A DNA stretch of 11,960 nucleotides from Oscillospiraceae bacterium (GTDB lineage Bacteria > Bacillota > Clostridia > Oscillospirales > Oscillospiraceae), in the NCBI GenBank assembly GCA_020025175.1, contig JAHHSM010000052.1, positions 1-11,960 of the forward strand, given 5' to 3'. The notes beneath the pieces are model-generated. The model did no database searches and was not told the origin of the DNA. It saw only the letters and a program-made list of their open reading frames with translations. Position 1 is the first letter of the stretch, and each line of letters begins with the position of its first letter. A program made the translations under genes and the position numbers. Of this stretch, positions 7,015-11,960 are shown piece by piece.

Positions 7015-7043
7015 TTGAATTTCAAAAAGATATGTGCTACACT
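7015..7043 (+). promoter_or_regulatory. Promoter of the DUF2975-XRE-DUF4173 operon
   Basis: TTGAAT (7015-7020, 4/6) and TACACT (7038-7043, 4/6) are 17 nt apart. A TGC just before the -10 makes it an extended -10 element. An AT-rich inverted repeat (AATTATT at 6989-6995 with AATAATT at 7010-7016) overlaps the -35 edge. The start would be near 7050. Confidence 0.6.
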
Positions 7044-7044
7044 A

Positions 7045-7059
7045 CACTCAATAAGAGTG
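7045..7059 (+). repeat. Inverted repeat at the transcription start
   Basis: CACTC-AATAA-GAGTG is a perfect 5-bp inverted repeat with a 5-nt centre. It starts 2 nt downstream of the -10 hexamer and ends 3 nt before the GGAGG ribosome binding site. Its position suits an operator, possibly for the XRE protein encoded in the same operon, or a small RNA hairpin at the mRNA 5' end. Confidence 0.4.
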
Positions 7060-7074
7060 CTTGGAGGAACGGAT

Positions 7075-7524
7075 ATGAATTGGAATCAAAATAAAAGTAT
7101 GCAGCTTTCCAAATTTTGTGTTTATCTTTTTATGGTCATTCTGGTGGTAGTTTGCGTGCTGGCACCCCAGCTGTTTCGCGCGCTGCTGGAGATGCGCGGC
7201 GAATCTATGGCGAAGCTGCCCTTTTTTCTGGCAGCCGTTTATACTACAGCGGTTCCCGCTGCCGCGGCGTTGTGGGATCTGCGAAAGCTGCTTTGGAATA
7301 TCAGCTGCGGCAATGTATTTTTAGTATGCAATGTGGCCATTTTGAGAAGGCTTTCCTGGTACTGCATAATTGCCGGGTTGATTTTTTTTGTCTCCGGTTT
7401 CTTTTATCTGCCGTTTTTCTTTCTCAGCATTGCCGCTGCTTTTATAGGACTCATTCTGCGTGTGGTAAAAAATGTATTTTCCGAGGCAGTTGCCCTAAAA
7501 GATGAAAACGACTATACCATTTGA
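7075..7524 (+). CDS. DUF2975 family membrane protein
   Basis: This 149-aa protein has four predicted membrane segments at about residues 14-34, 47-66, 95-112 and 113-133. It fits the DUF2975 family (B. subtilis YoaS type) by size, topology, the GNVFLVCNVAILRRLSW segment between helices 2 and 3, and the terminal ALKDENDYTI tail. The biochemical function of the family is not known to me. The ATG at 7075 has GGAGG at 7063-7067, 7 nt upstream; the open frame extends to 7015 but that start has no binding site and overlaps the promoter. It is the first gene of a three-gene operon and ends 18 nt before an XRE-type regulator, the usual partner of DUF2975 genes. A role modulating the regulator's activity from the membrane is inference. 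Confidence 0.82.
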   Translation: MNWNQNKSMQLSKFCVYLFMVILVVVCVLAPQLFRALLEMRGESMAKLPFFLAAVYTTAVPAAAALWDLRKLLWNISCGNVFLVCNVAILRRLSWYCIIAGLIFFVSGFFYLPFFFLSIAAAFIGLILRVVKNVFSEAVALKDENDYTI

Positions 7525-7542
7525 GAAAGGGAGAGTTCGACA

Positions 7543-7752
7543 ATGCCCATTGTAGTGAATATTGACGTGATGATGGCGCGCCGTAAGATGAGCGCTGGAC
7601 AGCTGGCTGAAAAAGTAGGGATTACCCCTGCAAATCTCTCTATTTTGAAAAATAATAAAGCAAAAGCCATTCGTTTTTCCACGCTGGAAGCTTTGTGCCG
7701 TGCACTGGACTGCAAACCTGCCGATCTTTTGGACTTTGAGGAGGAATGTTAA
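7543..7752 (+). CDS. XRE/Cro-type helix-turn-helix regulator (YozG-like)
   Basis: This 69-aa protein consists almost entirely of one Cro/CI-type DNA-binding domain. The helix-turn-helix runs through QLAEKVGITPANLSILKNNK (residues 20-39). It is followed by the conserved third part, IRFSTLEALCRALDCKPADL, typical of the short YozG-like subgroup that accompanies DUF2975 membrane proteins. There is no effector domain. GGGAG at 7529-7533 lies 9 nt before ATG 7543. The gene sits between two membrane-protein genes and abuts the next one with no gap. Autoregulation at the inverted repeat 7045-7059 is possible but only inferred. Confidence 0.92.
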   Translation: MPIVVNIDVMMARRKMSAGQLAEKVGITPANLSILKNNKAKAIRFSTLEALCRALDCKPADLLDFEEEC

Positions 7753-9312
7753 ATGAATCAAACGAATCATCAAGAAAAAACGGCGGCTACCTGTCCGCTG
7801 CCGGATCAGCCTGTTCCCGTTTCCGGGCAGGCTGCCGCACAAACTCAGCCAAATCCGCCCCAAGCCGGTGACACGGGCAGTGCCAAAGGCAGCCCGGCTT
7901 TGTTTGTGGACGGCATGTTCTCGCTGCTGTTTCTTTTTGTTGGCTGGTGCTATTATCATTTACAGCTGACCTACTCTGAGTATTTCTACTATGGAACGGT
8001 TTATTTTGGGACCCTTGTTTTCACGGTGTTGTTTGCCACCGTTGTGCTGTCCTATCTTCTGTGCAGCGGCAGGCAGCCCACAAGGGAAAGCTGGTTCTGG
8101 TTTGCCGTGCTGCTGGGACTGGGGATTTCTACGGCGCTGCCCTACACGCCCAGCCTTCTGGATGCCGTGGAGCTGCCGGCACTGCATATCACAGCCTGCT
8201 ACTGGGTACTTTGCGCATCGGGGCAGCTCATGCATCTGCAAAAAACTTCCAACTGGATTTTTGCGGATTTGTTCCGTGCTGCCGTGGTGCTGCCGATCGA
8301 AAACTGCTATCGTCTGCCTGTGGTGCTGGTGCACTGGATTACAGCAGAAGTCCGAAAGTTTTCCACGCGAAAAAAAGTCTGCATAAAAAAAGAGAGCCAT
8401 GTTCTGGCGATTTTACTGGGTATCCTGTTTGCCGGCATTTGCATCGCCCTTGTGCTGCCTTTGCTGCTTGCGGCGGATGCAGGCTTTGCGCGGCTGGTTT
8501 ATCAGCTGCTTTCCGGTCTGCTCAGCGGCATCATGGGCTGGCTAAGCAATATTTTCTCATTTTTGGGGATTTTCTCGTTTTTTTCTCAAATTATTTTCAT
8601 CATTCCGGTGGCATTTTTCCTGTATGGTCTTGGTTATGGCTGCATTCATACTCCCACAAACCATGACTACACCAAACAAATGGTGCACAAAGCGCAGACC
8701 TCTGCCCGCATTGTGCCAAAGATAACGGTTTCGGTGGCATTATTCACGCTTTGCGCAGTGTATATTGTGTTTATTATGGTACAGATCAACTATTTGTTTG
8801 GCGCGTTTGGGGGGACACTGCCTGACGGATTTTCCTATGCGGAGTATGCGCGCAGAGGATTTTTCGAGCTTTGCGCCATTGCTGCCATCAATTTGGCGAT
8901 TCTTCTGGCGGCAAACATCGTCAGCCGTATTCCGCGCAGTGAAAACCGCCTTCTGCGCATCTGCAATCTGTGTATTGCGGTGCTGACTCTCCTGCTGCTG
9001 ACCACTGCTGCGGCGAAAATGGGATTGTATATTGCCGCCTACGGTCTGACGGTGAAGCGCGTCATGGTGTCGGTATTCCTCGTCTGGATTGCCGTGGTGT
9101 TTGTGTGCGTCATTGTGCAGCAGTTCCGTGCCCTGCCCACCATGCGCATCAGCATTTTCCTCGGGGCGGTGCTGTTCAGCCTGCTGTGCCTGCTGCCGGT
9201 GGCGGATAGCATTCAGCTCTATAACAGAGAATTTGTGTATACACAGCAGACGCAGGATGTGGCTGCGTTTGATATGGATATCTCGGCGGTTCAATCGATA
9301 GAGGATATCTGA
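7753..9312 (+). CDS. DUF4173-like polytopic membrane protein
   Basis: This 519-aa protein has a hydrophilic Gln/Pro-rich N-terminus of about 45 residues followed by roughly ten to twelve hydrophobic segments. The region around residues 356-375, LPDGFSYAEYARRGFFEL, is the hallmark I associate with DUF4173/DUF4153-type proteins, and is followed by the family-like AYGLTVKRVMVSVFLVWIAV. Function is unknown. A charged cytoplasmic-type stretch (RKFSTRKKVCIKKESH) lies at about 203-218. The ATG follows the stop codon of the XRE gene directly, with a perfect AGGAGG (7739-7744) inside that gene 8 nt upstream, so translation is tightly coupled. The short C-terminal tail after the last helix (YNREFVYTQQTQDVAAFDMD) is acidic and probably exposed. 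The coupling suggests it works with the DUF2975-XRE pair, which is inference. Confidence 0.82.
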   Translation: MNQTNHQEKTAATCPLPDQPVPVSGQAAAQTQPNPPQAGDTGSAKGSPALFVDGMFSLLFLFVGWCYYHLQLTYSEYFYYGTVYFGTLVFTVLFATVVLSYLLCSGRQPTRESWFWFAVLLGLGISTALPYTPSLLDAVELPALHITACYWVLCASGQLMHLQKTSNWIFADLFRAAVVLPIENCYRLPVVLVHWITAEVRKFSTRKKVCIKKESHVLAILLGILFAGICIALVLPLLLAADAGFARLVYQLLSGLLSGIMGWLSNIFSFLGIFSFFSQIIFIIPVAFFLYGLGYGCIHTPTNHDYTKQMVHKAQTSARIVPKITVSVALFTLCAVYIVFIMVQINYLFGAFGGTLPDGFSYAEYARRGFFELCAIAAINLAILLAANIVSRIPRSENRLLRICNLCIAVLTLLLLTTAAAKMGLYIAAYGLTVKRVMVSVFLVWIAVVFVCVIVQQFRALPTMRISIFLGAVLFSLLCLLPVADSIQLYNREFVYTQQTQDVAAFDMDISAVQSIEDI

Positions 9313-9342
9313 GAGGAATGCAGAACATACAGAAAGCAACCG

Positions 9343-9381
9343 AAAACGCCCGAACTATTCCAATTCGTTCGGGCGTTTTTT
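9343..9381 (+). terminator. Terminator of the DUF2975-XRE-DUF4173 operon
   Basis: A 13-bp stem (9343-9355 with 9367-9379) encloses an 11-nt loop and continues into T residues up to 9381. It begins 30 nt after the stop codon. Confidence 0.88.
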
Positions 9382-9471
9382 CTGCGTCGGTTTCCCTGTT
9401 TTCTTCATAAAAAAGAAATCTGCTCCCTTTTAGTTTAGGGCGGAAAAGAAAAAAATTTGGCAAAAAGCATA

Positions 9472-9523
9472 AATTGTAAAGAAGAATTTACACAGATTTT
9501 ACAATTGTAAAGAAGAATTTACT
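9472..9523 (+). promoter_or_regulatory. TTTACA/TGTAAA hexamer array (candidate Pho box)
   Basis: The 20-nt sequence AATTGTAAAGAAGAATTTAC occurs twice exactly (9472-9491 and 9503-9522), 31 nt apart. Within it are five related hexamers: TGTAAA 9475-9480, TTTACA 9487-9492, TTTACA 9498-9503, TGTAAA 9506-9511 and TTTACT 9518-9523. The two TTTACA copies are separated by 5 nt, an 11-nt period, as in PhoP/PhoB boxes (TTnACA-N5-TTnACA). TTTACAATTGTAAA (9498-9511) is also a perfect 14-bp palindrome. The array ends 22 nt before the -10 of a phosphate transporter operon whose -35 is poor, which suits a response-regulator site. The regulator's identity is inferred. Confidence 0.6.
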
Positions 9524-9542
9524 GCAGATTCATGGCCCCTTA

Positions 9543-9551
9543 TGGTACACT
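9543..9551 (+). promoter_or_regulatory. Extended -10 promoter of the pit operon
   Basis: TGG-TACACT at 9543-9551 forms an extended -10 (hexamer 4/6). No recognisable -35 lies 16-18 nt upstream (9522-9529 reads CTGCAGAT), so activation by a bound regulator is plausible. The start would be near 9558. Confidence 0.5.
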
Positions 9552-9634
9552 GAATTTAAAAATTCTGTACGGTGTATTTTTTAGATCCGTGTGGAAAAAA
9601 ATAAGAGTATTTGGAACATACAAAGGAGAATTAC

Positions 9635-10687
9635 ATGGATCTTTCGTTGGGATTTTTTCTGGAACAGGTGACGACAAGTCCTGCTCTGGCGGTGACGGTC
9701 CTGCTGACGCTGGGTGTTATTCTGGTCAACGGCTGGACAGACGCACCCAATGCCATTGCAACGGTGGTCGGCACACGCTCCATGGGTGTGAATAAGGCAA
9801 TTATCATGGCAGCCGTCTTTAATTTTTTAGGCGTTATTTTGATGACGGCGGTCAACTCCACGGTCGCCATGACGATTACGAAAATGGTCAATTTCGGCGG
9901 AAATAACCAGCAGGCGCTGATTGCGCTGTGTGCAGCGCTGTTTGCCATTGTCATATGGGCAACGGCGGCCTGGTGGTTTGGCATACCGACGAGTGAAAGC
10001 CATGCGTTGATTGCGGGTATTTCCGGTGCGGCGATTGCATTGCAGGGCGGTCTTGGCGGCATCAACGGTGCTGAGTGGATGAAGGTTATTTATGGCTTGA
10101 TTGTATCCACATTTCTTGGTTTCGGCATGGGTTACGGTGTGTGCTGGCTCACAGGAAGAGTATGCCGCAATATGGATCGCAGAAAAACGAGAAGTGTCTT
10201 TCAAAAGGCCCAGATCTGCGGCGGTGCGGCGATGGCATTTATGCACGGCGCGCAGGACGGGCAGAAATTCATGGGTGTTTTGATTCTGGGTGTGGTGCTG
10301 GTCAACGGTGCGGACACCTCAGGTCAGTTTGTCCTCCCCATTTGGATGATGATTCTCTGCTCCATCGTTATGGGTCTGGGTACCTCCATCGGCGGCAAAA
10401 AAATTATTAAGTCCGTTGGAATGGACATGGTAAAAATGGAAACGTATCAGGGCTTTGCCGCAGATGCGGCAGGTGCGCTGTGTCTGCTTTGCGCAACGCT
10501 CTTCGGTCTGCCTGTTTCCACCACCCACACTAAAACCATTGCCGTTATGGGTGTGGGAGCGGTCAAGCGCGCCTCTGCCATCAATTTGGGCGTGGTGAAG
10601 GAAATGGTTTTCACATGGATTCTGACCTTCCCCGGCTGTGGTCTGATCGGCTATGTGATGGCGAAACTGTTTATGTATATTTTTTGA
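9635..10687 (+). CDS. PiT-family inorganic phosphate transporter
   Basis: This 350-aa integral membrane protein is expected to take up phosphate, usually as a metal-phosphate complex, with H+ or Na+. Like all PiT proteins it carries an internal inverted duplication. The two signature loops are NGWTDAPNAIATVVGTR (residues 32-48) and HGAQDGQKFMGVL (204-216). The paired motifs PTSESH (118-123) and PVSTTH (293-298) lie at equivalent places in the two halves. Length and about ten hydrophobic segments fit the compact clostridial type. ATG 9635 has AAAGGAG (9622-9628) 6 nt upstream; an in-frame TTG at 9611 lies before this site and is rejected. The gene is followed 28 nt later by a DUF47 gene with no terminator, the usual PiT partner. 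Transport of another anion such as sulfate is less likely given that partner. Confidence 0.94.
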   Translation: MDLSLGFFLEQVTTSPALAVTVLLTLGVILVNGWTDAPNAIATVVGTRSMGVNKAIIMAAVFNFLGVILMTAVNSTVAMTITKMVNFGGNNQQALIALCAALFAIVIWATAAWWFGIPTSESHALIAGISGAAIALQGGLGGINGAEWMKVIYGLIVSTFLGFGMGYGVCWLTGRVCRNMDRRKTRSVFQKAQICGGAAMAFMHGAQDGQKFMGVLILGVVLVNGADTSGQFVLPIWMMILCSIVMGLGTSIGGKKIIKSVGMDMVKMETYQGFAADAAGALCLLCATLFGLPVSTTHTKTIAVMGVGAVKRASAINLGVVKEMVFTWILTFPGCGLIGYVMAKLFMYIF

Positions 10688-10700
10688 TTGAGATGGATAT

Positions 10701-10706
10701 GGGAGG
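10701..10706 (+). promoter_or_regulatory. Ribosome binding site that decides the DUF47 start
   Basis: GGGAGG directly abuts the first in-frame ATG (10707) and lies 9 nt before the second (10716). Normal spacing favours 10716. Confidence 0.65.
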
Positions 10707-10715
10707 ATGGAACCT

Positions 10716-11339
10716 ATGGCAAAAAAAGGCGATCAGATGTATTATGAAGCATTTATAAATTGCGCCGAGGACGGCTGCAAGGCGGCAGCCCTGCTGCACG
10801 ATACCCTCAGAAATTTTAACAGCGCCAATTTGGAGAAGCATTTGGATAAAATGCATGCCATTGAGCATGGTGCGGATGAAAAAAAGCATGTGGTTGTGGA
10901 GGAGCTGATGCGTGCTTTTATCACGCCCCTTGAGCGTGAGGATATTGCGGAGCTGCTGCATCATATTGACGATGTATGTGACTGCCTTGAAGACGTTCTC
11001 ATTCGCATATATGTAAACAATATTACATTGATTCGTCCGGATGCGGTGAATTTTACAAAGCTTTTGATGCGCTGCTGCGAGGCAACAAAGGAAGCATTGG
11101 TGGAGTTCCCAAACTTCCGCAGATCCAAGACGCTGAAGAAGCTTGTGCTTGAAATTGGTGCGCTGGAAGAGGAATGTGACCGTGCCTTTATCAAGGCGAT
11201 GCGCGATCTGCATACGCAGAGCCACGATCCGTTGGAGATCATTTCATGGAGAGAGATTTATATTTATCTTGAAAAATGCGCAGATGCCTGCGACAATGTG
11301 GCAGGTTCCATTGAGCGTGTGGTGATGAAGAACAGCTGA
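10716..11339 (+). CDS. DUF47/PhoU-like accessory protein of PiT
   Basis: This 207-aa cytoplasmic, all-helical protein belongs to the DUF47 family, related to PhoU. It carries the two PhoU-like repeats. In the first, AIEHGADEKKH and TPLEREDIAELLHHIDDVCD contain the conserved E-x3-D-type acidic residues that bind metal in PhoU proteins. In the second, ALEEECDRAF and ISWREIYIYLEKCADACDN play the same part. DUF47 genes are typically found next to PiT genes, and the protein is thought to control or assist the transporter. Here it follows the permease by 28 nt in one operon and is followed by a terminator. The start at 10716 is preferred over 10707 because GGGAGG at 10701-10706 leaves a proper 9-nt gap only for the former. 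Confidence 0.93.
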   Translation: MAKKGDQMYYEAFINCAEDGCKAAALLHDTLRNFNSANLEKHLDKMHAIEHGADEKKHVVVEELMRAFITPLEREDIAELLHHIDDVCDCLEDVLIRIYVNNITLIRPDAVNFTKLLMRCCEATKEALVEFPNFRRSKTLKKLVLEIGALEEECDRAFIKAMRDLHTQSHDPLEIISWREIYIYLEKCADACDNVAGSIERVVMKNS

Positions 11340-11411
11340 TTTAAAATAGGATGAAAAAAACACCCGGTTCCATAAGGGTTAACAGTGACAAGTAACTATT
11401 AGGTTATTTGC
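11340..11411. other. Candidate chromosome/element junction
   Basis: This 72-nt stretch between the DUF47 gene and the terminator holds no gene. It contains the imperfect palindrome GTTAACAGTGACAAGTAAC (11378-11396; 6 of 9 pairs, centred on GTGAC). Serine-recombinase attachment sites are short imperfect palindromes near the recombinase gene, so this is a plausible place for one. There is no second copy in the window to confirm it. Confidence 0.25.
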
Positions 11412-11455
11412 CGCAGGAAACGGTGTGACCGCTATGGTCACGCCGTTTTTCTGCG
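11412..11455. terminator. Terminator between the pit operon and the recombinase
   Basis: A 13-bp stem with one G-T wobble (11418-11430 with 11436-11448) encloses a 5-nt loop and is followed by T residues to 11450. The outer arms CGCAG (11412-11416) and CTGCG (11451-11455) can extend it. It lies 72 nt after the DUF47 stop and only 12 nt from the recombinase stop, so it may serve either of the convergent genes or both. Confidence 0.75.
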
Positions 11456-11467
11456 TTTATATGGCAA

Positions 11468-11960
11468 TTATGCGATCATGGGTTCAGAAAGGACCGGAAT
11501 ATTGACTTCGTCCACAAAGTTGAAGTATATTTTGATCTTCTGCTTTCGCTTGCCGCTGGACTTGTCCGGTGCGAACACTACGATTTTCTTGATATACTCG
11601 TTGACGATGGTGGGCGTCAGCTCGGTCACATCCACATATTTCTGGGTCAGGGCAATGAAGGCATCCAAACCGTTGTTGTCCTCTTCCTGCGTGTTGATCC
11701 ATTCCTCAAGGGATTTGATTTCAAGCTGGAGCTGTTTCTGCTCGGCTTCATAGTCTGCGGACATCTTCTGATACCGCTCCATGGGGAGATTCCCAAGGAC
11801 GGAGTCCTCATAGAGCCGACGGATAATAACATCCAGATCGCCAAGGCGCTTCTTTGAGTTTGCCAGCCGTTTCTTGTCCTCACGGATGCTCTTTTCCTGG
11901 TCGCTGCGGCGGCAGTGAAGCCACTGCTCCTGGAATCCTTCCACGTCCTTGCGAATATAG
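11468..11960 (-). CDS. Large serine recombinase, C-terminal part (partial)
   Basis: This is the 3' end of a gene whose frame remains open to the right edge, so its 5' part lies outside the window. The visible 160-odd residues begin YIRKDVEGFQEQW. They contain a long charged coiled-coil region (EKSIREDKKRLANSKKRLGD through YEAEQKQLQLEIKSLEEW), typical of large serine recombinases after the zinc-ribbon domain. The end, ELTPTIVNEYIKKIVVFAPD plus KSSGKRKQKIKIYFNFV, is the DUF4368 domain found at the C-terminus of TnpX/TndX-type integrases of clostridial mobilizable and conjugative elements. The catalytic N-terminal resolvase domain cannot be seen. Such enzymes integrate and excise elements by recombining attachment sites, and their genes normally lie at an element end. 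The GTG at 11942-11944 is an internal codon, not a start. Whether the gene is intact is unknown. Confidence 0.88.
   Translation of the reverse strand, partial: YIRKDVEGFQEQWLHCRRSDQEKSIREDKKRLANSKKRLGDLDVIIRRLYEDSVLGNLPMERYQKMSADYEAEQKQLQLEIKSLEEWINTQEEDNNGLDAFIALTQKYVDVTELTPTIVNEYIKKIVVFAPDKSSGKRKQKIKIYFNFVDEVNIPVLSEPMIA

Larger units (their letters stand above)
9382..9634 (+). other. Non-coding region upstream of the phosphate operon
   Basis: With the preceding terminator this is a gene-free stretch of about 320 nt. The first 90 nt (9382-9471) are AT-rich and show nothing recognisable. Bases 9472-9523 hold the hexamer array, 9543-9551 the extended -10 promoter, and 9622-9628 the ribosome binding site. 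The leader of about 75 nt has no obvious riboswitch fold. Confidence 0.6.

Noticed and set aside
6989..7016. AT-rich inverted repeat AATTATT/AATAATT and GATAAA direct repeats near the DUF2975 promoter
   Set aside because: In an AT-only stretch such short symmetry is expected by chance; kept only as a remark under the promoter.
9475..9492. GlnR/TnrA operator upstream of the pit operon
   Set aside because: The nitrogen-regulator consensus is TGTNA-N7-TNACA (17 bp); here the same outer bases are 18 bp apart, one nucleotide too long in both copies.

Overview
The window looks like about 11.4 kb of chromosome from a low-to-mid GC Gram-positive anaerobe of the class Clostridia, followed on the right by the edge of a probable mobile element. 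The evidence for the group is strong AGGAGG-type ribosome binding sites, Firmicutes-type sigma-A promoters with extended -10 elements, an SLH-domain surface protein, a yoaS/yozG-like DUF2975-XRE pair, and a DUF4368-type serine recombinase. Family or genus cannot be fixed from this sequence alone.

Layout, left to right. (1) A MATE-family efflux transporter (144-1520, +) has its own near-consensus promoter and a strong terminator. (2) An ECF-type sigma factor (1631-2128, +) overlaps by 11 nt a zinc-finger (zf-HC2) single-pass anti-sigma factor (2118-3185, +), forming a two-gene stress-response unit. (3) A bidirectional terminator separates this unit from a convergent secreted protein with three C-terminal SLH repeats (3262-4170, -), which has a near-consensus promoter. 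(4) metG, methionyl-tRNA synthetase with a C-terminal tRNA-binding domain (4435-6498, +), is followed by a 125-aa acidic protein of unknown function (6526-6903, +) and a perfect-palindrome terminator. (5) A three-gene operon (7075-9312, +) encodes a DUF2975 membrane protein, a 69-aa XRE-type DNA-binding protein and a large DUF4173-like polytopic membrane protein. Its promoter has a small inverted repeat at the expected transcription start. (6) A phosphate operon (9635-11339, +) encodes a PiT-family permease and its DUF47/PhoU-like partner. It is preceded by a repeat array of TTTACA/TGTAAA hexamers that resembles a Pho box. (7) From 11468 to the right edge, on the minus strand, lies the 3' end of a large serine recombinase, so an integrated element probably begins between about 11340 and 11470 and continues beyond the window.

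Most genes are ordinary housekeeping or envelope genes. The parts most worth following are the symmetric hexamer array upstream of the phosphate operon, the DUF2975-XRE-DUF4173 unit as a possible membrane-linked regulatory system, the orphan gene linked to metG, and the recombinase-side junction. No rRNA, tRNA or CRISPR array was seen. Function assignments rest on motifs read by eye and on recalled family knowledge; no database search was possible.
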